Shown: positions 1 to 5,190, counted from the first letter of the stretch. The stretch: 6,289 bases of DNA from an uncultured Actinomycetes bacterium (GCA_937888775.1 CALAQT010000159.1:1-6289), one strand, 5' to 3'. Notes: a model not told the origin generated them from the sequence alone. Program-made: numbers and translations.

Positions 1-2
1 GG

Positions 3-1451
3 GCCGCCAAAACGTCACACCGGGTCACACCTGCGCGCCTACTGCACGATCGGGGGGAGAGCACCGCGCTCGGGCCCGACGGGGGCCTGTACATCGGAGA
101 CTTTCGCTGCAACTGCATCCGCAGGGTCTCACCCGGCGGCACGATAAGCACTTTCGTCTCGGGCATCGGCACTCCGCTAGGACTCGCCTTCGATTCCGCC
201 GGAAACCTGTACGTGGCTGCCGTGACCGACAATCGCTTGTACAAGATTGCCCCCGACGGAACCTCTTCGGTGCTCGCCGGCACCGGCGTTCAAGGCTATA
301 GCGGCGACGGCGGCCCAGCCACGGCAGCCGAACTTTCAAACCCCCACGGCCTCGCCGTCGGCCCCGACGGAAGCGTGTACTTCTCAGACCGGGGCAACAG
401 CCGCATCCGCGTCGTATCCCCCAACGGCATCATCAGCACGTTCGCCGGCGACGGCAGCACCGGGTTCGCCGGCGACGGCGGGCCGGCCACCGCCGCCGAA
501 GTCCACTACGTGGAAGCGATCGCGATGGGATCAACCGGCAACCTGTACATTGCCGACGCGCTGAACAATCGGATCCGCGAGATCGCATCCGGACTTGACG
601 TTCACATCCTTGCCCCGACCATGCAGGCAACCACGACCGACACCGCAACCACGGTCAGCTACGTCGAGCAGGCCGAGGCGGCGACGCCCGAAACCTCCTG
701 CACCCTGGATGGCAAGCCCGTAGCGTGCTCGCCCACGTCGGCCTCCCTGACGGGGCTGAGTCTGGGAGCGCACACGTTCACAGTCACTGCCGCCGCCATG
801 CTCGCGACGAGCACCGCCGGCGTCTCGTGGACGGTCATCGCGCCGCCCCAAGTGCATGTCACTTCCCCGCTTAACGCGACGAGCACCGCGTCGACCTCTC
901 AGACCGTCACCTACGATGAGTTCGCCGGCGGTGCCGCGTCGGGCACCGCTTGCAGGCTGGACGACAAGCCCGTCGCCTGCTCTGCCACGTCGGCCCGCCT
1001 GACGGGGCTGGGTCTGGGAGCGCAAACGTTCGCGGTCACGGTCTCTGACATGGCCGGCCAGACCGCCACCGCCAGCGTCTCGTGGACGGTCATCGCGCCG
1101 GCGCCGCAAATGTCCCTGGTCCGGGCGACGCTCAGCCGCCACACGCTGACGGTGACGCTGCGCTGCCACGCCAGCAAGTTCTGCACGGTGCTGGTCGGGC
1201 TGGGACGCGTGGGCGGGCGGGCGGGCGCCCACGAGCTGGCGACCAGGACTGTGAGGGTGCGGGCCGGGACGAAGCTGACGGTGCGCGTCGGGCTTAGCCG
1301 GGCGGCATCCGCGGCCGCGCACGGCGCCGGCAAAGTTCTGTTGACGGTCTGCGAGTCAGACGGACAGGCCCGCACGACTATCGCTGCGCAGACGCTGACC
1401 CTCCCGGCGCGCTCCCGGTCGCCGAGCGGAACATCGACCGGTGGGGGATGA
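3..1451 (+). CDS. Secreted NHL-repeat (beta-propeller) protein with Ig-like repeats, 5' partial
   Basis: The frame is open from the first bases to TGA at 1449-1451 (482 codons visible), so the true start lies upstream. The GTG at 213 falls inside a beta strand of an NHL repeat (GNLYVAAVTDNRLYKIAPDG) and is not a credible start. About four NHL repeats run from roughly 66 to 600, with the family signatures GPDGSVYFSDRGNSRIRVV, GNLYIADALNNRIREI and two copies of GDGGPATAAE. Two tandem Ig-like repeats (603-1106) follow, each with a Cys pair around LDxKPVAC and ending in VSWTVIAP. A C-terminal beta module (about 1107-1448) holds three further cysteines, and the tail is Ser/Gly-rich. NHL propellers usually bind ligands or act as extracellular scaffolds, and no catalytic motif is seen. 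Export is inferred from the Cys pairs and domain types, since the signal peptide would be upstream. The first 20 or so codons do not resemble an NHL repeat. Confidence 0.88.
   Translation, partial: AAKTSHRVTPARLLHDRGESTALGPDGGLYIGDFRCNCIRRVSPGGTISTFVSGIGTPLGLAFDSAGNLYVAAVTDNRLYKIAPDGTSSVLAGTGVQGYSGDGGPATAAELSNPHGLAVGPDGSVYFSDRGNSRIRVVSPNGIISTFAGDGSTGFAGDGGPATAAEVHYVEAIAMGSTGNLYIADALNNRIREIASGLDVHILAPTMQATTTDTATTVSYVEQAEAATPETSCTLDGKPVACSPTSASLTGLSLGAHTFTVTAAAMLATSTAGVSWTVIAPPQVHVTSPLNATSTASTSQTVTYDEFAGGAASGTACRLDDKPVACSATSARLTGLGLGAQTFAVTVSDMAGQTATASVSWTVIAPAPQMSLVRATLSRHTLTVTLRCHASKFCTVLVGLGRVGGRAGAHELATRTVRVRAGTKLTVRVGLSRAASAAAHGAGKVLLTVCESDGQARTTIAAQTLTLPARSRSPSGTSTGGG
603..1106 (+). repeat. 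Two tandem Ig-like repeats, about 82 and 86 codons
   Basis: Unit 1 is 603-848 and unit 2 is 849-1106. The units align over their whole length at protein level: SCTLDGKPVACSPTSASLTG against ACRLDDKPVACSATSARLTG, then LGAHTFTVT against LGAQTFAVT, and both end VSWTVIAP. DNA identity is high in the middle (699-786 against 951-1038) and at the end (821-845 against 1076-1100), while the first 30 codons differ. The offset is 252 bp in the middle and 255 bp at the end, meaning one codon of indel between copies. The pattern fits an intragenic duplication that has partly diverged. The paired cysteines about ten residues apart could form a disulfide after export. Confidence 0.85.
1211..1226 (+). other. 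(GGGC)x4 tract, potential G-quadruplex
   Basis: Four GGG runs are separated by single C bases on the coding strand inside the NHL-repeat gene, where they encode part of a Gly/Arg/Ala loop (GGRAG). Three-G runs with one-base loops are the most favourable class of quadruplex sequence. Four identical tetranucleotides are also prone to slippage, and since the unit is 4 bp any change in copy number would shift the frame. Whether it folds in vivo cannot be told from sequence. Confidence 0.5.
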
Positions 1452-1658
1452 CGCTCAGCTACGCCCCGGGCCGCGCGTCGCGCCGAGCTCTCCTCTGAGG
1501 GCTTCGCTTAACCGCGCGAAACTACGGGACCCCAAGACCCTGACGTGCTGCCGGTTCGCGCCTGCAGCCCGAACGCAATGCCGCCGGTGCGCCGACGCCC
1601 CGTTGGGCCGCCCCGTGGGTGACGGCAGCGCTGGCCATCGGCCGGGTGGCAGCGAGGT
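1452..1658. other. Intergenic stretch with no supported gene
   Basis: Nothing recognisable lies between the end of the NHL-repeat gene and the ankyrin relic. Open frames on both strands here give Arg/Pro/Ala-rich products typical of chance reading in high-GC DNA. No hairpin followed by a T-run was found after the TGA at 1449, so how the NHL transcript ends is not visible. Confidence 0.5.
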
Positions 1659-1799
1659 CACCTCGGCCGGCGTATGTCCTTCCTCGTCCCGGCTGGTGAT
1701 GCCGACGCCGTGCTCGACGAGCAAGCGCACGCGGGCGAACTGGTCGTGCGCGACCGCCCAGTCGAGCTCGCCCTGAAGCATTCCCCGTGGCGAGCTCAC
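1659..1799 (-). pseudogene. Ankyrin-repeat protein fragment
   Basis: Read on the minus strand, this frame contains LDWAVAHDQFARVRLLVEHG, then V-G-I-T-S-R-D-E-E-G-H-TPAEV. This matches the ankyrin pattern of two helices followed by a loop (A-AxxxxxVRLLxEHGxDxxxRDxxGxTP) over about 36 residues (1659-1772). The resemblance stops abruptly after TPAEV, where the next helix should be, and the frame continues to 1455 as Pro/Arg-rich sequence. Upstream of the GTG at 1799 the frame stays open, but no second ankyrin unit is seen before it meets the SemiSWEET stop. Ankyrin domains normally need several repeats to fold, so a single unit points to a decayed remnant. A very short real protein is possible but unlikely. 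Confidence 0.5.
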
Positions 1800-1830
1800 G
1801 CGGTCCTCCGCGCTGCTAAATCCGCGTGCG

Positions 1831-2079
1831 CTATCGGTAGCGCAGGACGGCGAGAATGGCGCACAGGTTCATGCATGCGCCGACAGCGTTCGCGATGACG
1901 ACCGCGGGCAGGCGATGCTCAACGCCGTAGCAGAACCACAGCACGGCGCCGACGAAGATGACGGCGAACATCGACAGCGACACGTCACCCGAATGCCGTA
2001 GCTTGCGGATACGAACGATTTGCAGGATGGGGCAGGCGCCCATCGCCACTCCCACCACGGTGACTATCAAGTCGAGCAC
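1831..2079 (-). CDS. SemiSWEET-type sugar transporter (MtN3/saliva family)
   Basis: This 82-residue product has the length and three-helix layout of bacterial SemiSWEETs, which dimerise in the inner membrane and move mono- or disaccharides by facilitated diffusion. TM1 is about residues 2-21 and contains the family's P-x-x-Q element (P17-ILQ). A basic loop with the DVSL element follows (R23-L35). TM2 is about 36-53 with W48, and TM3 about 57-78 with N64 in IANAV. The Trp and Asn match the sugar-pocket residues described for structurally studied SemiSWEETs. The start is GTG at 2079: an in-frame TAG lies four codons upstream, and later starts would cut TM1. No strong ribosome site precedes it. 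The gene stands alone between relics with no sugar-metabolism partner, so the substrate cannot be inferred. Confidence 0.85.
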   Translation of the reverse strand: MLDLIVTVVGVAMGACPILQIVRIRKLRHSGDVSLSMFAVIFVGAVLWFCYGVEHRLPAVVIANAVGACMNLCAILAVLRYR

Positions 2080-2161
2080 ACCGCCAGCCTAGACCGAGCG
2101 CCTGCCCGACGGAGCGTTCCTGCGGTGGCGCTGAAGGAATCATCAGGACACCGGCAAGCTT

Positions 2162-2326
2162 GACAGTGACCCCGCGAATACGAGCGAGGTGGAAGTTCGC
2201 TTTGTGTCGGAGACGCCGCAACGAACTCGAGTCGATCTCGAGCACCGCAAGATCGATCGCCATGGCGGCGGCTCGGAGCAGATGCCCGATTCGGTCGGCT
2301 CGCCGGAAGGATGGAACGGCGGGCTG
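2162..2326 (+). pseudogene. SRPBCC / AHSA1-type protein, C-terminal fragment
   Basis: The frame reads SDPANTSEVEVRFVSETPQR, then TRVDLEHRKIDRHG and a V-G-S-P-E-G-W segment. This is the C-terminal part of the START-like AHSA1 group, whose usual pattern is DP..ASEVEVRF..E...TRVELEHR..(E/D)RHG followed by a GGW motif and the last helix. The front of the domain, more than half of the usual 140-160 residues, is absent. An in-frame TGA lies at 2132-2134 and the match begins only near 2162. The GTG at 2189 sits inside the EVEVRF strand and cannot start a folded protein. After GW the sequence departs from the family and runs, still in frame, into an unrelated tail. AHSA1-type proteins bind hydrophobic ligands or act in stress responses, but this piece is presumably inactive. 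Confidence 0.6.
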
Positions 2327-2341
2327 CACCCCGGCAGCCAA

Positions 2342-2482
2342 GGACAGCTCGGCCGCGCAAGAATCGCCCTGGCAAACATCGACCAGACCGCACCCGCCTT
2401 CCAAGCAGCGGTCAAGGCCTGCCTCGCAGACCTACCGGCCGGCGCCCCCGACGGGCCAATCACCGAAACCGCCGCACACTGA
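2342..2482 (+). pseudogene. C-terminal tail of a secreted actinobacterial protein (CMRxHG-type), tentative
   Basis: In the same frame as the SRPBCC relic the sequence continues GQLGRARIALANIDQTAPAF, then QAAVKACLADLP and a Gly/Pro/Thr tail to TGA at 2480-2482. The element I-D-x-x-(S/T)-P-x-F-Q-x-A-x-x-A-C-x-x-x-L-P resembles the conserved end of a common actinobacterial family of small secreted or lipid-anchored proteins that carry CMRxHGxPNFPDP near their middle. That upstream motif is not found in any frame here, so if the match is right only the tail remains. The recognition is from memory of a short motif. The alternative is that this is simply the non-conserved end of the preceding frame. 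Confidence 0.4.
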
Positions 2483-2509
2483 TTTGCCGATCACGTCTGT
2501 CTGGGGGCC

Positions 2510-3406
2510 CTAGGCGTTCGTGCCGCCAGTTGGCTGGTTCTTCGAGCCGGCCGCCGTCGAGTTCGGTTGCGGCGCGAACAGCGCGACAAGCGCGGCTCCT
2601 GCTGAAGAGGCCAGCGCGATCACGGTCTTGCCCGCGTCGACCAGCGGCGCCTGCGTCGTGGCGTTTGCGGTCTCGAGGGCGACACCGAAACCCAAGAAGA
2701 CGACGAACATGGCAGCCAGGAACCAGACTGTCTTTGTTGCGCCGCTGCTCGCGTTCTTCGCTGCGGTGACGCCCTGCGTCGTGGCGTCATCTGTCGCGCC
2801 CGCCGCGCCCTGAGCCGCCGACTGCAGGACCCGCCGCTTGGTCTGCGCCTTTGCCAGAGCCGTGTTGGCGGCCGCCGCCACCTGCGGATCGACGTGCTGG
2901 CCCTGCCCGGGATTGTTGAGGGCATCGACCGCCTGCTGCTCGCTCCGGACGGCCGCTTCAGCGTTGTCGGCCAGGGCTTGCACCGCCAGCCTCGCGGTGT
3001 AAGCGCCGGTCGCGGCCGCCGCCGAGGGCCCATGGCCGCGGGTGATGCGTGCGTTGGTCAAATGGATTTGAGCCCGCGCGGCTCGCACAGAGGCGACGGC
3101 TTGCGTGGCGGCATTCAGCTCCGCCTGCTGCTCTGGCTGCTGCGACGCAGTCTGCGCAGCCGCTACGGCGGCAGCGTGCGTCGTGTCGGCCGCCTTAGCT
3201 GATGCAGCCGAGGCTGAACCTTCGTTGGGAGAGGGCATCAACACTCCCACCAGCGCACCGGTGATAGCGCCACCGGTTGCCCACAGCTGCGTGGGTGGTG
3301 TCTGCTTGACCGCGATCACGACGCAGACGCCCGCAAGGAAGACCATTAGCGCGGCACCGAGGAACACGATCACCAGGTTGATCGCAGAGTCGTTAGAAAT
3401 CTTCAT
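2510..3406 (-). CDS. Membrane protein with two TM hairpins flanking an Ala-rich helical domain, unknown function
   Basis: This 298-residue product matches no enzyme or transporter I recognise. Hydrophobic segments lie at about residues 10-33, 42-58, 226-245 and 260-279. Between them, residues 64-222 are very rich in Ala and Gln with scattered charge, consistent with long helices or a coiled coil. The two membrane pairs resemble each other: each is a TM, a 10-14 residue linker, and a small-residue TM ending in GALVGVLMPSPN (50-61) or GAALVALFAPQPN (270-282). This predicts a helical domain tethered at both ends on one side of the membrane, with a disordered Ser/Gly/Asn tail. Translation starts at ATG 3406 with GGGGTGA about four bases upstream, a good ribosome site. 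It is divergent from the next gene and may share its control region. Confidence 0.8.
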   Translation of the reverse strand: MKISNDSAINLVIVFLGAALMVFLAGVCVVIAVKQTPPTQLWATGGAITGALVGVLMPSPNEGSASAASAKAADTTHAAAVAAAQTASQQPEQQAELNAATQAVASVRAARAQIHLTNARITRGHGPSAAAATGAYTARLAVQALADNAEAAVRSEQQAVDALNNPGQGQHVDPQVAAAANTALAKAQTKRRVLQSAAQGAAGATDDATTQGVTAAKNASSGATKTVWFLAAMFVVFLGFGVALETANATTQAPLVDAGKTVIALASSAGAALVALFAPQPNSTAAGSKNQPTGGTNA

Positions 3407-3474
3407 GCTTCACCCCGATCTATGCGTTTTGGTCACCGCGGCCTGCCGTAGGTGGACCGTATTCGTCTGGCCGT

Positions 3475-3506
3475 CACACGGCAAGCTGAAATCGCTTCGC
3501 CGTGTG
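3475..3506. promoter_or_regulatory. Imperfect palindrome between divergent genes, candidate operator
   Basis: The left arm 3475-3486 (CACACGGCAAGC) pairs with 3494-3506 (GCTT, one unpaired C, then GCCGTGTG) around a 7-base centre. That is 12 pairs with a single bulge. It lies 17 bases before the ATG at 3524 and about 70 bases before the start of the minus-strand gene, and overlaps the putative promoter spacer. A regulator-binding site is the simplest reading. An RNA hairpin is less likely if the transcript begins at the ATG. There is no following T-run, so it does not look like a terminator. Confidence 0.5.
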
Positions 3507-3515
3507 GCATAGGCT
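3487..3515 (+). promoter_or_regulatory. Candidate leaderless promoter
   Basis: TAGGCT at 3510-3515 fits the actinobacterial -10 form TAnnnT. It ends 8 bases before the ATG at 3524, the spacing at which transcription begins at or next to the start codon. There is no convincing ribosome site before that ATG, as expected for a leaderless message. The -35 region 17 bases upstream (TGAAAT, 3487-3492) is poor. The call rests mainly on the -10 element and its distance. Confidence 0.35.
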
Positions 3516-3523
3516 TTGCGGCG

Positions 3524-4138
3524 ATGTCCGCTGCGATCATTGGGCTCGTCGGAGTCGTCGTCGGCGCCATCGTCGGCGGCGTCGCGAACTGGCTGGTTCA
3601 GAACAGTCAGGCCAACCGCCAGACGGCTTCCTCGGTGAGGGCGATCGCCCGCCTGACCTACGACGATTTTCTGCACTACCAGAGCACTCTCGTCCGCGCG
3701 CTGGCCCGAGATCACGATTGGTGGGACAGGACTGAAGCATTGCATCGCCAGACGTCGGTCGAGGATAGAAAGCAGCTACTGGGCGCGTTGGACGATGAAC
3801 CCTCGCAGGACGTGGCCGCAGCTCAAGGATGGATGGACTATCTCTTGAGTAGGAGCAACAGCGTGGCTCGGCCGACTGACATCGACCTGACGGTGATGCG
3901 TGACACGTTCTGTCGGCTTGATCGCGGGCGTTATCAGCTCTCCGGCAGCGTGAGCGGACGCCGCTACACGTCATTCAAGGACGGCGCCGTGCTGGAGTCC
4001 CTGGACCATCCGGCCACGCTCGAGGATCTCGGCATCTCTGAGTCTCAATGTGAGGCTCGCCGCGCCATACACTACGGTCGGCCTCAACCCGACGTGCGTG
4101 CCTCTGAGCTGAGCGTCCACGACCCGCTCGACGACTAG
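3524..4138 (+). CDS. Single-pass membrane-anchored protein of unknown function
   Basis: From ATG 3524 the product has 204 residues. Residues 4-24 form a glycine-zipper membrane helix (GLVGVVVGAIVGGVANWLVQ), and the rest is soluble and probably helical at first, including ARLTYDDFLHY and a WW pair around residue 66. The layout, a short small-residue TM followed by a Gln/Asn/Arg-rich connector and a helical cytoplasmic domain, is common among uncharacterised actinobacterial proteins. I see no catalytic motif. A GTG at 3452 in the same frame would add 24 residues of non-hydrophobic sequence before the TM. I prefer 3524 because the palindrome and -10 element would otherwise be coding. It is divergent from the Ala-rich membrane protein, and its TAG overlaps the stop of the convergent gene on the other strand. 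Confidence 0.72.
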   Translation: MSAAIIGLVGVVVGAIVGGVANWLVQNSQANRQTASSVRAIARLTYDDFLHYQSTLVRALARDHDWWDRTEALHRQTSVEDRKQLLGALDDEPSQDVAAAQGWMDYLLSRSNSVARPTDIDLTVMRDTFCRLDRGRYQLSGSVSGRRYTSFKDGAVLESLDHPATLEDLGISESQCEARRAIHYGRPQPDVRASELSVHDPLDD

Positions 4139-4990
4139 CTCAGCTGGAGCTCCCCGACCTCACGCATTGTGGCCTGCCCTCCGTTGCTCAGCCGCTCGGC
4201 GGCGGTACTCCCGATCTCCTCGACCCGCTGATAGGACCCGCGTGGAAGGGGGACGCCGGCCGACCCGGCGAGTCGATCGACCTCACGGTAGAGCTCGTCC
4301 GCCGGGATCTCGGCCCGAGGAAGCGTCGATGCCTGGGCGTCGGGATTCAGGTCAGCCCGTCGTCACGACCGAGCCCGGACCTCGCGCAGCACCGACAGCC
4401 GCGAAGAACCCGCCGGGACCGGCTGTCCACCCCTTCGAAAGTCCGGGTGTCCGGCACCGTTCGGAGCGAGCTCTGTTTGCCTGACGCCAAGGTGGCGATC
4501 TTGTTCCCGCCAACCACGATGCACCTTTGGCCCCGGCAAGCCAGAGCGTTGGCGGCAAGGTTGATCGGCCCGGGCGAGCCAACCACGCCGCGCCTCGCGC
4601 GTGCGAGGAACGAGCCACCGGCGGAGCCGACGACCGAATAGTTCTCGAGGATCGAATAGCAGACGGTCCCGGTCGAGCACGACAAGCCAACGAACAGATA
4701 GCCGGGCCGTTCCAGGACGCCAGGACAATCCCGTCGCGGAGAGTGCTCCAGCCAGCCACCAGCTCGGTGGGCAAGCCCTGGCCGTTCCCAATGCCCGTTA
4801 GCACGCACATCGACGAACTCATGCACGACACGCCGTAAAGCCGCCCCGGCACTCTCACGCTCCTCACCTTGGCCGCCTCGGCTCGTGCGGAGGTCGACGC
4901 AACGGCGACTCCGAACTGCGCTGCCACGCCCAACAATCCGAGCAACACGAACCAAAACGCCAGGAGGAGCCGAAGGGCGATTCGCGTCAT
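4135..4990 (-). pseudogene. Secreted Cys-repeat protein, broken by three single-base indels (or sequencing errors)
   Basis: Coding signal passes through three frames. Frame A (4990 to about 4706) has ATG, a signal peptide (LRLLLAFWFVLLGLLGVAA) and the repeat LYGVSCMSSSMCVLTG. The second frame (about 4706-4410) has FVGLSCSTGTVCYSI and NALACRGQRCIVVGG. Frame A returns (about 4408-4358) with FFAAVGAARGPGSVVTT. The third frame (about 4356-4135) has a helical C-terminus (ADELYREVDRLAGS ... REVGELQLS) ending in TAG. Adding one base to the CCC run near 4704-4706, removing one from GGG at 4409-4411 and one from GGG at 4356-4358 gives a continuous product of about 285 residues without other stops. The (V/L)(S/A)Cx5Cxxxxx repeats recall the GVSCPSxxxCVAVG repeats of secreted actinobacterial proteins, probably blades of a beta structure. 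Either the gene is recently dead or the sequence carries homopolymer errors. Confidence 0.62.
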
Positions 4991-5085
4991 CGCCGACAAC
5001 AACGCCGCAAGACCGTCCAAGTTTCGGTTCTAGGACGCGGCGCATATCCCGATTGCGGGTCGTCGCCGCACGGCGCCATATGACT

Positions 5086-5137
5086 AGGCCGAAGTTCCCC
5101 CTGTAGTCAGCTTGGATAGAGGCCGGGATCCCTGTAG
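5086..5137 (+). repeat. Imperfect direct repeat of the terminator's left arm
   Basis: 5086-5106 (AGGCCGAAGTTCCCC then CTGTAG) and 5120-5137 (AGGCCGGGATCCCTGTAG) share both ends and differ by a few substitutions and a short gap. Either copy can pair with the right arm at 5142-5156: the upstream copy matches in 12 of 15 positions and the downstream copy forms the terminator stem. This may be a local duplication, or two mutually exclusive hairpins. Confidence 0.5.
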
Positions 5138-5160
5138 GAGTGGGGATTTCCGGCCTTTTT
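5120..5160 (+). terminator. Rho-independent terminator
   Basis: AGGCCGG (5120-5126) pairs with CCGGCCT (5150-5156), and ATCCC (5128-5132) with GGGAT just inside it, around a loop of about ten bases. The hairpin is followed directly by five T (5156-5160). Polarity is plus strand, since the reverse direction has no T-run. No intact plus-strand gene ends nearby: the closest upstream stop is at 4138, with a minus-strand gene between. It lies just before the transposase promoter and may insulate the element from incoming transcription. Confidence 0.7.
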
Positions 5161-5161
5161 G

Positions 5162-5190
5162 TTGCAATCGTGTGTACCCACTACTATTTG
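5162..5190 (+). promoter_or_regulatory. Candidate promoter of the transposase gene
   Basis: TTGCAA (5162-5167) and TATTTG (5185-5190) are separated by 17 bases in a stretch that is markedly AT-richer than the rest of the window. Transcription would start near 5197, about 20 bases before the first ATG. TGATAT at 5193-5198 is an alternative -10. Confidence 0.4.

Noticed and set aside
531..1322. Long minus-strand frame of 263 codons
   Set aside because: It is antisense to the NHL gene, and its Arg/Gly-rich product mirrors the codon bias of the true strand.
213..1451. GTG at 213 as the start of the NHL-repeat gene
   Set aside because: It lies within a beta strand of a repeat and the frame continues with repeat sequence upstream to the window edge.
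1441..1776. Plus-strand frame of 111 codons after the NHL gene
   Set aside because: Its composition is Arg/Ser/Pro-rich with no motif, and it lies antisense to the ankyrin relic.
1985..2463. Overlapping minus-strand frames of 106-139 codons
   Set aside because: They are antisense to the recognisable AHSA1 fragment and overlap the SemiSWEET gene, with no family features.
2311..2769. Plus-strand frame of 152 codons
   Set aside because: Extremely Arg/Pro-rich, it crosses from the relic into the antisense of the membrane-protein gene.
3452..3523. GTG 3452 as the start of the plus-strand membrane protein
   Set aside because: It would place 24 non-hydrophobic residues before the membrane helix and make the palindrome and -10 element coding. 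Kept only as an alternative.
4137..4151. AGCTC-AGCTG-GAGCT hairpin at the convergent stops
   Set aside because: The stem is too short and there is no T-run on either strand, so it is not a credible terminator.
4167..4484. 105-codon plus-strand frame
   Set aside because: It is antisense to the third- and second-frame parts of the Cys-repeat gene, with Arg/Pro-rich composition.
4347..5045. 232-codon minus-strand frame as an independent protein
   Set aside because: Only its middle (about 4706-4410) has repeat character, and its first 110 residues are antisense-like. It is explained by frameshifts in one gene.
5064..5075. CGCCG-CA-CGGCG short palindrome
   Set aside because: Five-base arms with a two-base centre are expected by chance in DNA of this base composition.
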